Positions 1 through 10,474 of a stretch of DNA of 64,000 nucleotides are shown piece by piece (the first letter of the stretch is position 1; every line of letters begins with the position of its first letter). Made by a program: the position numbers and the translations under genes. Under the pieces are notes generated by a model, which was given only the letters and a program-made list of their open reading frames with translations, did not search any database and had not been told where the DNA came from. Source of the DNA: Euptelea pleiosperma (lineage: Eukaryota > Streptophyta > Magnoliopsida > Ranunculales > Eupteleaceae); NCBI GenBank assembly GCA_035048495.1, contig CM068541.1, positions 16,189,929-16,253,928 of the forward strand. Reading direction: 5' to 3'.

Positions 1-204
1 GGCTCTGCGTGTGCCACGTAACTAGATGTCATGCAGATCATTCTATATCCATTTCTCTATCTTTATCTATATCTATATTTGTTTGCAAATCTACGGCCAA
101 TAAGCTGTTGGATAAAAGGTCAAAGTCAATTTTCTTTTTCTAAAAGTCAATTTTCTTTTTCTAAGGGAGTCATGTCTAGCTTGACATGCACAGGACGTTG
201 CTAT

Positions 205-589
205 CAAGGTTTAAAAAACGGCCGTTATAACGAAAATAACGGCCCTTGTAACATTTTCGGACCTCGTTACATTATGGACCGTTAAAATGCACACAAAATA
301 ATGGCCGTTTATTTTCCGTTATAACGAAAATAAGGACCGTTATTTCCTGAAAAATTTTGTGGAAAAAAAGGCCATTATTTTTATTTTTTGGGGGATATTT
401 TCTGTTATATTCCATTTTTTTCCATTTCTGAAAATTTGAAATTCAAAATTTGAATTTCAACGTCATTTTTTTCCATTATATTCCGTTTTTTGCCCTTTTT
501 TCGTTTTTGCCCCTTAACATTTTTTTTTCGTTATAACGGAAAAAACGGTAACACCCCAAGTCCGTTATAACGGTCCCCTTTAAACCTTG
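205..589. mobile_element. hAT-like MITE filled with CGTTATAACG words
   Basis: The left end reads CAAGGTTTAAAAAACGGCC and the right end is the inverse (...TTTAAACCTTG). The flanks GTTGCTAT (197-204) and GTTGTTAT (590-597) form an 8-bp target-site duplication with one mismatch. That length is typical of hAT transposons. The interior is almost entirely repeats of the self-complementary words CGTTATAACG, ACGGCCGT and CCGTTATTTT. No ORF is credible. It is probably a non-autonomous MITE; assignment to hAT rests on TSD length only. Confidence 0.6.
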
Positions 590-597
590 GTTGTTAT

Positions 598-1740
598 AAC
601 CAGGGCTGGCTCTACCAAGGCCATTACGGCGGTCGCGTAAGGCCCCTTGGTGAGAAGACCCCAGGAAAAAATTTAGATTAGGACTTTGGATGCAGTTGAT
701 ACAGAGGGCTCTCCTGACCTTACATTTCTCATTTTTTTTGGGGCCCCACTAACGGCATGGATATTTAGCCCACCCCTTGGTGGATATACACATATTTTTA
801 AAAACGGCCGTTTAAACGGCCACGCCCCAAGCCTGTTTCCGTTTAAACCGTTTAAACCCGTTTTATCGGTTTTGAAAAAAATGGCCGTTTTTTTGTTTTA
901 ACGGCCGTTAAAATCGTTTAAACAGCCATTTAATTCCAAAAAAAATTATGAAAAAAACGGCCGTTAAAACCGTTTAATTTCCGTTTAAATCCGTTAAATT
1001 CCATTTTTTTTTTTTCAATTTTCAAATTTCAAAATTTGAATTTCAGCGCCACTTTTTCCGTTTTTTTTCCGTTAAAATCGTTAAAACTGTTAAAATCCGT
1101 TTAATTCCATTTTTTACCATTTTTTACCCTGACCGTTTCAATCCGTTTTAATGGCCGTTTAAATGGTAACGCCCCTAGTCCGTTTAACTGTTAAAACGGC
1201 CTCTTTTAAACCTTGGATATACATACCAAAAATCAGTCTGATTTGTTTTCTGTAGCCATATATTTTAGCTTTTTAGTTTTATTTCTAGTCATTGGATTCA
1301 GGCATGTTTTTATTTTTTTGCATTTTTTGGGTACTTAATCCAACTGCTAGAAATTATCAATCAAGCTGATTTTTGGTACATCTATCTACCAAGGGGTGGG
1401 CTACACATCCATGCAGTTAGTGGGGCCCAAAAAATGAACTATGTAGGGCCACTAGATCCCTCTGCATCGACAGCATGGATTTTTAGCCTACCCTTGCTGG
1501 ATATACAAACCAAAAATGATTGATTATCTCTACCGGTAGATTTTAGGACTTTATAGGATATGATTCTAGCCATTGGATTCAAGCATGCTCATTGGGTAGT
1601 AAATCCCCAACGGGCTAGAAATCATCAATTTTTAGTGTGTTTATCCACCAATAGGTGGGCTGAACATCCGGTCATTGGGCCCAAAAAATGATCTAGGTAG
1701 GGCCATTAGGGCCCCTCTACATCGACTGCAACCTTAAAAC
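598..1740. repeat. Fold-back repeat (GGCTGGCTCTACC family), interrupted by a MITE
   Basis: This region starts with AGGGCTGGCTCTACCAAGG and carries two inverted copies of a module containing 'ggatatacaaaccaaaaat' and 'agccattggattcaagcatg'. A sister copy without the interruption lies at about 43990-44345. The first arm is split by the MITE at 791-1215. No coding potential was seen. It is probably an old non-autonomous fold-back transposon. Confidence 0.5.
791..1215. mobile_element. hAT-like MITE filled with CGTTTAAACG words
   Basis: A perfect 8-bp duplication GATATACA flanks the element (783-790 and 1216-1223). The right terminus is the inverse of CAAGGTTTAAAAG; the left is degenerate (CATATTTTTAAAAACGG). 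The interior repeats CGTTTAAACG and CGTTAAAAC rather than the CGTTATAACG of the neighbouring copy at 205-589. The host sequence (ggatatac-accaaaaatc) occurs uninterrupted at 1498-1520, which confirms the insertion. Confidence 0.65.
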
Positions 1741-2337
1741 CCCGTATGGTTCGTGACCAAATATTTATGGAAAATAAAAGCACGAGTTATTTTGCGTTCC
1801 TCGTCTTAGCGCACTACGATTAAAGGAACACTCATCGGAAAACATAGCGTACTTCCGATACACCATGTGAAACACTTGATCATCAATCCTGACCATCCAA
1901 ATGTTTGACCGCAGACTAAATTTTAAAACTGTGTATGAACATAATCATAATCATAATCGTCTGATTGAGATTCCTGATGAAATTTTTTTTTTTTTTTTTT
2001 AGGGATGGTTAAAAATCAATTTGCTACCCATATAAAACTGTATTAATTTCAGGTCATCTATACCGACCATTCAAATGCTATGCCACCTCTTGGATTGGCG
2101 ACAATATCAAACTTCACACTGTTAGGGCAATCCTAACCGTTCAAATAAAATATATAATGGTCATCCAATTGGGCTGATTTTTGGTGTAGAAAATGTTATT
2201 GATGGGGCCCATTTATTGGACAGACCACATAGTATTATTTATTATCCATGGGTTCTAGCTTTCGATGAAACCAACTGTGAGACAACTTCTACATATTCAA
2301 CTCTGTGATCTTTAACACAGTTCTTCAGCATCTAAAA
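1741..2337. other. Upstream region of the p24 gene
   Basis: About 600 bp separate the fold-back repeat from the start codon. I see AT-rich sequence and a poly-T run at 1982-2000, with no confident TATA box and no ORF. The promoter and 5' leader of the p24 gene should lie here. Confidence 0.3.
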
Positions 2338-4652
2338 ATGGCTACAAGAGTACAGGTATTTCTGGTTGTGTCGTTGTTCGTGTTCGTCGTTTCACGCCGA
2401 TCTCTGGCGCTTTCGTTAACTGTCGATGGGGAGGAATGTGTATACGAGGAGGTCCGATTCAATGGCGATATGATCTCTGGCAACTTCGTAGTAGCCGAAA
2501 AGTTTCAGTTCTGGAAATCGCGGAGTTCCGGAATCGATTTTTCTGTTAGTTTTTCTTCTTATTTTTCTCTTTTATGTTCTCTATGGTTGCCTAGAATAAG
2601 TTTCATATAAATATTTTAGATCAACACCTATTGACATATACCAAAAATAACGGCCGTTATAACGGATTCGGACCTCCCCCGCGTTACGTTATATACCGTT
2701 TTAATGCTTAGAAAATAACAGCCGTTATTTTTGTTATAATGGCCGTTATTTTCCGCTATAACGAAACTAATTTCTGTTGTTTTCTGAAAAAAATTGTTAA
2801 AAATAGTCCATTATTTTCCGTTATAAAGTTTTTTGAAATTCGAATTTTGAATGTTCTGTTTTTTCCCATTATTTTCCGTTATTTTCCCCTGTTCATTACA
2901 ATCCAGTATAACGGAAAAAACAGTAATTGCCCCTATTCCGTTATACCAGCCCCTTTAAAACTTTTTTTTTTTTTTTTATACTTTAATTTTGATGGAAACT
3001 TATGTAAACCATATGAATGTTTTGCTTTATATATTACCCAACTATTTACAATAGAAAGAAAATAAGAAAATTATGCGAATTTTTTTCTTTATCTTTATTA
3101 TATTTAATGTTATAATATTATAATGGCCGTTATATTGGATTCGGACCTCCCTCCTTACGTTATGTACCGTTTTAACGCTCAGAAAATAACGGCCGTTATT
3201 TTCTGTTATTTTTCCGTTATAACAAAGATAACGATTTTCTGAAAAAATTGTTAAAAAATGTAAGTTTTATTTTCCGTTAATTTCCATTTTTTCTGTTATT
3301 TTTGGTTATCAATTTTATTGAAAATTTAAAATTCAAAATTTCAGTTTTAGCGCCATTTTTTTTCCATTTTTGCCCTTGTGCAATACACTCCGTTGTAACA
3401 GGGGAAAGGGTAACGGCGTAACGGACCCTTTTAAACCATTATTTTTCGTTTTTCCATTATACCTTTATAACGGCTGCTCCTTGATGTTGTAGCAGAACAC
3501 GAAATTTTGATGTGGTAGCATTCAAGAATAGCCACCTATACATGGGAGGTGGGACCCACATAATTTGAATGGAGAATATTCCAAAATAGCGATTCTTGAA
3601 TGCCTACATCATATTTCCCCCCTTCAAGTGCATCTATCATGTTCCTTATTTACTCTCTTAAATTAATTTAATTAATTTTCTTCTGTTTAAGAGATTTGCG
3701 AGAAAATTAAAGGATTTAATTGTAGGTTTTTGATCCAATGGGGAATAATATGAAAATGGTTAGAGGATCTTCGGGAGAAAAATTCGAAATATTGGCTCCG
3801 GAAAATGGAATTTACAAATTTTGCTTCCACAACCCCAATTCCGCATCAGAAACCGTTACATTTTACATCCATGTTGGCCATATTCCTAAGGAGCAAGAGC
3901 TCGTTAGAGACGGTATGAATTTCTTGCACAATTTTATTTTTCTAATTTTATGCGCGCTTATTTTATTTAATTCCAGGGCTTAGGCCGGGCTCAGGCCTAA
4001 GCCCTGGAATTTGGCCCGGGTCAACCTGGTCATTGGATATTATATAGACTGACATTAACCTTTTTTTTTGTTTTTTATTTTTCTTATGATTAATTAACCT
4101 ATTTTCCTTCGAATACTATAAATCAGAACATTTGAGTCCCATACATGTGAGAATTGCCAAGCTCGAGGAAGCTCTAGAGTCCGCAGTTTCCGAACAACGT
4201 TACCTTAAGGCTCGAGATGCTCGCCATCGTAAAAGTACGTAAGTCAAAGTAAATCGGTAATTACAAAATGGATTTCATTTCGCATTCATCTAGATGGGTG
4301 TTTGGTGATGAAGTTTAAGTTGTTTCGTGTTGATCTAGCAATGGCATAGCAATATGTAGATTTGGATATAAACTCTGTTACCAAACACCTCCTAAGAGTT
4401 GTAAAAAAAATCCCAAGAACTGCATATATTTATCTTTTATATTATTTTAAATAATGAAAAATAAATTAAATGTGTTTTTTTCTCTAATATTTGATTTGTA
4501 ATTGAAAAAATTATACAGCAAACGAGAGCACGAGACAGAGAGTTATGGCATACACGCTTATGGAATATTTTGCGTTCATGTTCGTAAGTGGTGTACAAGT
4601 TTATTTTATTCGACGAATGTTCCGACACAACCATGGATACACAAGAGTCTAG
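2338..4652 (+). CDS. p24 (emp24/GOLD) family cargo receptor, beta-type; four exons
   Basis: The exons are 2338-2544, 3726-3912, 4127-4234 and 4519-4652, all with GT-AG introns and matching phases, giving 211 aa. In order, the protein has a signal peptide (about 1-26) and a lumenal GOLD domain with the conserved cysteine pair C34 and C102. Next come the hallmark string FYIHVGHIP (115-123), a coiled-coil (about 132-165), one membrane segment (about 177-198) and a short cytosolic tail RRMF...TRV. Family knowledge: p24 proteins cycle between ER and Golgi as cargo receptors in COPI/COPII vesicles, and a tail ending RV is typical of the plant beta subfamily. The start at 2338 is chosen because the signal peptide follows it directly; the upstream in-frame ATG at 2305 would precede it with a non-signal stretch. 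Intron 1 carries two CGTTATAACG repeats, intron 2 a strong hairpin, and intron 3 possibly a small MITE. Confidence 0.9.
2640..2970. repeat. Degenerate CGTTATAACG-rich element in p24 intron 1
   Basis: The stretch contains ATAACGGCCGTTATAACGG and many related words, and ends near CCCCTTTAAAAC. It resembles the element at 205-589, but the termini and target duplication are no longer clear. Confidence 0.45.
3100..3445. repeat. Second CGTTATAACG-rich element in p24 intron 1
   Basis: It shares 'ggattcggacctcc...acgttatgtaccgttttaacgc' with the copy at 2640-2970 and ends in CCTTTTAAACCATT, close to the family terminus. The two copies are tandem in one intron, so they may be a local duplication or two insertions. 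Confidence 0.45.
3971..4009. other. Perfect 16-bp hairpin in p24 intron 2
   Basis: Arms 3971-3986 and 3994-4009 are perfect reverse complements (TTCCAGGGCTTAGGCC / GGCCTAAGCCCTGGAA) with a 7-base loop. It lies 59 bases after the intron's 5' splice site. The same words recur as ordinary 'GGGCTTAGGCCGGGC' repeat debris in plants, so it may be a fragment rather than a functional element. Confidence 0.6.
4290..4394. mobile_element. Possible small Tourist-like MITE in p24 intron 3
   Basis: GGGTGTTTGGTGATG on the left faces TTACCAAACACCTCC on the right, about 105 bp in total, beside TAA/TAG. The termini fit a Harbinger-type MITE, but the 3-bp duplication is not clean. Confidence 0.3.
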
Positions 4653-5325
4653 AAAAATATGTATTTTGAAGAAATTGTAACATGTCACAGCTAGTTGATG
4701 TGCATGAAATAGCTGCCGAAGGATGTTTTCGGTTTGTATTATTTATCGGATTTAGAGTTAATATTCTATGTTATGAACAGGTGAAGTCCAAACCAAGAAC
4801 ACCAATATACCATGCAAGATTAGACCTGTAATGGTAGCCAAACGCGTTGTAATGGTAGAAATCAAGGTTTAAAAGGGGTCGTTATAATAATATAACGGAC
4901 TTGGGTCATGTGACACTTGTGACATTTGGCACAATGCCTGGTAAAGATACCGTACGTGCATCTCATGCACCTTACATACTCTAATGCATTGTGAGTTTGC
5001 CAAATAGGCTAGCTCATATGTGCATTAGTCGGGTTTTTCCAGAATCCCTATGGGCAGTTCTGGAGAGTTGGCCTCAGATCCCTATGTAGGCAAGAGGAAA
5101 CTTGCTATTGAAGATGCCGCCATCGGCAATCATTTTTTTAGTGACATGGCATTTAGGTTTGACCAGATTTTGTGTTGCTTTTTATCTCTTCCCCCTCCTA
5201 TTGTCATAAATGGGTTAGTCAAGTCTAAGGTAAATAGCCCCGACAACCTTAAATTGTGTTGAGGGTGGGCCCTGTCATTGATTTTCATGTTGACTACTCC
5301 TTGACCTGATGTCTTTGTGCGTTTT
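4653..5325. other. Intergenic, downstream of p24
   Basis: The p24 3' UTR probably occupies the first part. A partial CAAGGTTTAAAAGGGG...TAACGG remnant of the palindromic MITE family lies at 4863-4905. No gene was seen. Confidence 0.35.
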
Positions 5326-5327
5326 AG

Positions 5328-6000
5328 GTGATGACGGAGCACAATATGATCCACATGGCAGATTCGTATTGATGTTTGGCTCATCACTAGGTGGACCTAC
5401 ATACCAAAATCAGCCTGATTAGTGCTTTCCAAACTTTGGATCTTTGTACCTCAAATAATGTTCGAATTCCATGGATAAAAATCAACCCATGAAAGGGATT
5501 CCAATCCAACGCTTAGAAATCACTAATCAGGCTTACGTTTGGTCTATATGTCCACCTAGGGTTGGACCAAACATCCATATGGTCAAGGATCTCTTAGAGC
5601 GTGCCATGTGTCTCGTACAGTGGTTCGTCATGATGACATCCAACAACAAATTCTCTCAATGGGGAGAAGAACTTTGATCTTGACATTTTTTTTTATCCAT
5701 GCATCTAGGCTGTGTACTTAAAAACGCCATGGTGACATGCTCTTAGAGATCATTGACCATATGAGATGTTTGAATCATCCCTAGGTGGACCTGCATACTA
5801 AAAATCAGCCTGATTAGTGGTTTCTAACCATTTGATTTTAGTCTTTTCATGTGTCATTTCCACATGTGTTCATTTCCACCAAAGATTGCAATGCTTGGAA
5901 ACCATCAATCATGCTGACTTTTGGTATGCAGGTCCACTTAGGGATGGTTCAAATATCTATATGGTCAATAATCTCTAAGAATGTCACGTGGCCTTTTCAG
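5328..6000. repeat. Two fold-back repeats of the 'GGTCCACCTAGGGATGGG' family
   Basis: Copy 1 (about 5328-5645) and copy 2 (about 5705-6000) each have a left arm (GGTGGACCTACATACCAAAA) and an inverted right arm (ATGTCCACCTAGGGTTGG in copy 1). 'ATCAGCCTGATTAGTG' and its inverse sit at the inner ends. Outer parts contain 'agagtgccacgtgg'-like words. No ORF is plausible; they are probably non-autonomous TIR elements. Confidence 0.55.
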
Positions 6001-6009
6001 GTGCAGCCC

Positions 6010-6255
6010 GGATAATTCCCCTCAATGGGTAAGTACACTTAATAAGTGCCTAGTGAAGGTAAGAGTGAAATAAATGAGTTATTTTTTGTTCTATAATGAC
6101 ATGGTAAGTAATTAAATGGCTAGCAAGAGGTTGTTTTGAAAATCCCTAAGAATTATGGCATAGAAAAGTAATTAAATGGGTTAGCAAGGAACTATATTGA
6201 AAATATAATTATGACATGAGAATGGGTGAAGCATTTAATCAACATTTTTTATATT
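6010..6255. repeat. Fragment of the 'AAGTAATTAA' repeat family
   Basis: It carries 'taagtgcctagtgaaggt' and repeated 'gtaagtaattaaatgg' words shared with the arrays at 36400-38600, 40880-42110 and 55780-57290. It is non-coding. Confidence 0.4.
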
Positions 6256-6259
6256 TTTT

Positions 6260-7045
6260 GGGTAATTTAGTAATACTCCCTGAAATTCAAAAATAATTTA
6301 GATTATCCCCTCAACTTTTGAACTGCCGCAAGAACCCCTTTGACCAAATCCTACCTTATTTGATTCACAGGAGCCAAAGAGAGACTTCTGTGAGTCAAAG
6401 ACAGCGGGACTTGGTGCAAGGGGGTCTTTGTGGCAGTTCAAATGGTAAGGGGTAATACAAAGGGTAATTTTAGTTGCACCCCACAAAATGTGAGGGCACC
6501 TGACCTGTTGAGAGCACCCCACTTATATTTTAAACTCTGTGAGGACAACCTTCCCCCATGCAAACCAAAAATCAGCCCGAGTAGTGATTTAAAACCTTTG
6601 GATCTTTGCACCCAAATAACGCTCAATAATGCTCAGATTCCTACGGTTAAAATCAACCCATGAAAATGACTTCAATCCAACACTTTGAATTTACTAATTA
6701 GGCTGATTTTTGGTTTGTCAGTCCAATGAGGGACGTCTGGCCAAACATCCATACGGTCAGCGTCCACTAAGAGTGTGCCACGTGACTCCTATTGTGGGTT
6801 GTGGCTGGATTTGGTCACAAGACTCACAACCCATTGTGACAAGTTTTGCTCCAAACGAGTAAAACTTCTGCAGAGAAAACAGTTGATAAGAGGGTGCGTA
6901 AAATTATTTCAAAAGGGCATTTTCATAATAAAAATATATAGTAAAAAACCAAGGGTTTCGGGTGCCCTCACATTTTGTGGGGTGCGACTAAAATTACCCT
7001 AATACAAATTACTTTGAAATCGTAGGGGGGATTACTAAATTACCC
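6260..7045. mobile_element. Outer TIR element hosting a Mutator-like insertion
   Basis: GGGTAATTTAGTAATACTCCC at 6260 faces the inverse ending ATTACTAAATTACCC at 7045. A second inverted pair (TTTGAACTGCCGCAAG at about 6316 and CAGTTCAAA at about 6435) lies inside. The element is split by 6462-6999. Flanking duplication is unclear. Confidence 0.4.
6462..6999. mobile_element. Mutator-like MITE with 9-bp target duplication
   Basis: TIRs of about 39 bp differ at one position (GGGTAATTTTAGT[T/C]GCACC...). The perfect 9-bp duplication TAATACAAA occupies 6453-6461 and 7000-7008. Nine-bp TSDs are typical of Mutator-like elements. The body contains a fold-back fragment of the 'CCACCTAGGG' family (about 6555-6790). 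There is no transposase ORF, so it is non-autonomous. Confidence 0.7.
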
Positions 7046-7100
7046 TTTTTTTCTTGGTCTAGAGGCGTAATGAAGTAAGTAATAGATGCTTATGTTTATT

Positions 7101-7279
7101 GAGTGGTGATCATATGGTCTGGGGTCCATGTAGTGCCCAACTGCTGGCACATTTTAATTGGTGCTGCATTAATAATTTATTATTTTTAAATTTATATTTT
7201 AGTAGCTCGAGGTGTGTAACACCAATCAAAATGTGCCAAGGCACCAGATGGACCCCAGACCATATGATCACCACTCATG
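7101..7279. repeat. Hairpin-forming inverted repeat
   Basis: The left arm contains GAGTGGTGATCATATGGTCT and GGGGTCCAT, and the right arm contains the reverse complement, ending GATCACCACTC. Arms are about 60 bp around an AT-rich loop. It is a fold-back or MITE-like unit with no ORF. Confidence 0.55.
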
Positions 7280-7364
7280 TTTATGTGCTAGTCAACTAAT
7301 AGTAAACAAGCGTGTCGTAACCCAAGTTTTGGCTTTTATAGTACCAAGGGGCGGTTATAAGGGC

Positions 7365-7720
7365 CTCATCAACATTGACGGACCACAATATGAGCCCCGT
7401 GGCACACTCTTAGAGACTACTGACCATATGGGTGTTTGGCCCAACCCTAGGTGGACCTATAGACCAAAAATTAGCCTGATTAGTGATTTATGAGCATTGG
7501 ATTAGAGTCATTTTCTTGGGTTGATTTTATCTGCAGAATTTGAGCATTATTTGGGGTACACATATCCAATGGTTTGAAATCACTAATCAGGATGATATTT
7601 GGTATGTAGGTCCACCTAGGGATGGGCACAACATCCATGCAGGTCAGTAGTATCTAAGAGTGTCGCGTGGCTCATGTTGTGGTCCCTCATCATCATTAAC
7701 GAGGGATGTCAGCGTGCTGA
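7365..7720. repeat. Fold-back repeat, 'CCACCTAGGG' family
   Basis: Arms around 'ccctaggtggacctatagacc' (7445) and 'ggtatgtaggtccacctaggg' (7600) are inverted. Outer ends carry GCCCCGTGGCACACTC and its inverse GAGTGTCGCGTGGCTC. Confidence 0.5.
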
Positions 7721-7869
7721 ACAACTTTTGAAGGTGAGAGCGGCATGCCCCAACCCAAGTTTTGGCTTTAAAGTAGTAATAGATTGATAATAGATATGGA
7801 AAAATCTATGATAAGGACTTTTGATGCAAAGTCCCTCAATTTGCCACGTAGTACTCTTTTGGGCACGGT

Positions 7870-8110
7870 GCCTCCATGAATGTTTGACCTACATCTTAGT
7901 GGACCCACACTCAAAAAATCAGTATGATTAGTGATTCCTAGCCATTGGGTTTGAGCATTTTTTCACCATGGGCTTGGAACCAACTCATAGGCCTGTTCAT
8001 AAAGCCCATGATGAAAAAGTGCTCAAATCCTACGGCTAGAAATCACTAATCTTGGTGTGTAGGTCTATCATAGTGTGTGCCAGACATTCAAATGGCAAGT
8101 GGGCCCCAAC
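7870..8110. repeat. Fold-back repeat, 'CATGATGAAAAAGTGCTC' family
   Basis: Inverted halves are centred near 7990 (GAGCATTTTTTCACCATGGG against CCATGATGAAAAAGTGCTC). Related copies lie at 39770-40030, 40340-40700 and 49840-50010. Confidence 0.5.
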
Positions 8111-8296
8111 GAGTCTATTACATTTCAATTTGAGGTACTTCTACATCAAAATTTTGATACAGAGGGCTGCATCAAAGAACAGCCCATAGATATGGGTCAG
8201 GCTCCAGGCCTTGCCTTTATGCACTTGGCCCTTCCACCATATAACGGGGCTCAGGAGCCCCCCTTTTCTAACCCCCCCCCCTCCGCCCCCCTCCGG

Positions 8297-8391
8297 GGAG
8301 TCCGACTTGGGGCTGTGGATTCCGAGAATCCAACTCAGCGCTATCAACCACCGTTGGATTCTCGGAATCCACGGTACCAAGTCCGACTCCC
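8297..8391. repeat. Inverted repeat with 20-bp perfect inner stem
   Basis: GTGGATTCCGAGAATCCAAC (8315-8334) faces its exact reverse complement. The outer words GGAGTCCGACTTGG and CCAAGTCCGACTCC pair with one mismatch. The intervening 'tcagcgctatcaaccacc' recurs at about 45478. It is non-coding. Confidence 0.55.
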
Positions 8392-8439
8392 AAATGGGGG
8401 TCAGAAAGTGGGGGGGTCGTCCTTGGAGCCTGTTTCTTT

Positions 8440-9150
8440 ACATATAGTAGTAAATGGCCCGTGCCCACGGCACTCTCCGACAAATGTGTTTGTAAAAATT
8501 GGGCGTCTTCGGCACTCAAACAGTATATCGGCTGGGGCGTTACCATTTTTTCCATTATAACAGTTGTTATAACGGATTGTAACGCGCGCACAGAGGGACA
8601 AATGGAAAAATAATAGAAATAACAAAAAATCACGGTGTTGAAATTCAAATTTTGAATAAATTTAGGTCAAATGAGGCGGATTGAGTGGCTGAAATCTAAC
8701 TGTCCACATTAGATCGATGGATTTGATCTCAACCACTCTTTATCTAACCGTCCACATTAGATGGATGGATAAGATAAGAGAATACAACTGAGTTGTCTTG
8801 TGATATGCTTGGGTGGCCCATGCCCGTGGCACTTTTCGACAAAGTGTTTGTCAAAATCAGGTTGGAGTTAATCTCAGCCATCGATATGAAGCATAGTGGA
8901 TCTCAGACACTCATTATTGAAGCCATATAAGATAAGAGGGGTATAAGACAACCACTGTCACTTGTTATATAGATAGTGGGTGGCCAGTGCCCACGGCACT
9001 CTCCAACAAAGTGTTTGTCAAAATTGGGTGTGAATGGCTGAGATCCACCATCTATTTGGGAGATAAGATCTCAGCCCTTCTTTGTCTAAATAGATAAGAG
9101 GGGGTATAAGATGGGAGACAACTTCCTGTTTTGTTATATAGATATATGGC
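8440..9150. repeat. Direct copies of the 'GTGCCCACGGCACTC' repeat
   Basis: Three copies of 'ggccc-tgcccacggcactctccgacaaa-tgtttgt' begin at about 8455, 8815 and 8972. Each is followed by text like 'ggctgagatccaccgtccattt'. Others occur at 44385-44535 and 63655-63990. A CGTTATAACG scrap sits at 8545-8585. Confidence 0.5.
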
Positions 9151-9640
9151 TTGTTCAATTTCAAGTAGGATCGAATCACCATGGTTCATAGCCTGAGCCC
9201 AACCCATGTTTTTTTTAGAGTTACAAATTAAATCCCAGCCCGGGCTTAACTTGAGGAAGGAAAAGTCCAGCCCAAGCTCAGCCCAAGGTTGGGTTGGGTC
9301 CGTCAAGCTTGGGTTGGGCTAGTAATGCACACCGTACCACGTTTGGACTGTTCAACTTGTTCTTGGACAGCTCTCCTACCATTTTCACAGCTGGAAAATG
9401 TTAAATATGTGGTGGCGGTCTCAGTATGTCACCATGGAAATTTGTGGTCCTGGTAAATGTACTTTAAACAAAGACGTGGCCGAATAACTTATTCATCCAA
9501 ACGATCCTATGATCCCAACCGTCCAATGATTGACTTTTTCTTTTCGCTAACTTTTAAAATTTAGTTTATGATGACGGTTAAGATTGTCTGCTCACCAAAT
9601 TGACGGTCAAGATTGATCATTCAATGAACCTTTTATGTCT
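9150..9640. other. Intergenic with GGGCTTGGGTTGGGC words
   Basis: Low-complexity 'cagcccaagctcagccca' and 'cttgggttgggct' words occupy 9180-9330, which is common plant repeat debris. No gene was seen. Confidence 0.35.
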
Positions 9641-9749
9641 CAAGAGCCGTAGACAATGAGAAGACCGATCAAACCCCAAAACCGGAACGGCTCAAGCCGA
9701 GACCCGAGGAGAGATGTGACCCATAAGAAAGCAATCTGGAGTAGAACAT

Positions 9750-10115
9750 TGCTGACGGAGTCGGTCATTAACGTTGATGACATACCACAGTATGACACAC
9801 ATAGCACACTCTTATAGACCACTGTAGGTATGGATGTTTGGCCCATCACTAGATGTCCCTACATACCAAAATTCAGCCTGATTACTGGTTCCTAAGCGTT
9901 CGATTGGAGTCGTTTTCATGGGTTCATTCTTAACCGTGGAATTTGATCATTATTTGGGGTACAAAGATCCAAAGGGTTCAAATCACTAATCTAGCTGATT
10001 TTTGGTATGTCAGTCCACCCAGGGATGGGACTAACATCCATAAGGTCAGTGATCTCTAAGAGTGTGCCACGTGGCTTACACTGTGGTCCGTCATCAACAT
10101 TGACGAGGGACGTAT
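9750..10115. repeat. Fold-back repeat, 'CCACCTAGGG' family
   Basis: The outer arms 'cattaacgttgatgacataccac' and 'gtggtccgtcatcaacattgacg' are inverted, as are the inner 'accaaaattcagcctgatta' and 'gctgatttttggtatgtc'. It lies just upstream of the putative first exon of the phosphatase gene, so it may sit in that promoter. Confidence 0.5.
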
Positions 10116-10299
10116 GTCACTCGGCAATCTGCGCCGCCAAGTCGACGACAAATTCCGGTTCTGGCTTTCTGCAGCCCTCTCCTCCTCACTTTCCGCGACC
10201 CAGCACGTGTAGACTTGTATTGTTGAGTTGGTCACCAGATTACACTTGTCGAAATTCTATCGGTGGAGAAATAATTAGCGGAAACCGGATCCAAGCCGT

Positions 10300-10474
10300 C
10301 CGTGGGTATCTTTGAGACGTCGACATAACCCTCCGACGGTGCTAAAGTGGAAGTTGGAGGGTCTTCCATTCGACCCTTTTTTTCGCCCTTTCTCCCTCTC
10401 AGTCCCAGCTGAAAGAGAGAGAGAGAGAGAGAGAGGGGAGAGGACACAGTTGTTGCAGCAGCAGCAGCCTACAG
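10300..10474 (+). other. Putative non-coding first exon (5' UTR) of the CTD-phosphatase-like gene
   Basis: A GC-richer stretch with a pyrimidine tract, (GA)n at 10414-10435 and CAG repeats ends in ACAG|GTATTTTTTT, a good donor followed by typical U-rich plant intron sequence. No competing + strand gene lies before the acceptor at 20680, whose exon carries 5' UTR and then the start codon. The 5' boundary is a guess. A CACGTG word lies upstream at 10205-10210. Joining this exon to the gene is inference and needs transcript data. Confidence 0.4.

Noticed and set aside
8075..8560. 161-codon open frame on the + strand
   Set aside because: It runs through a fold-back repeat, an inverted repeat and a dispersed family; no domain is visible and frames on both strands are equally open.
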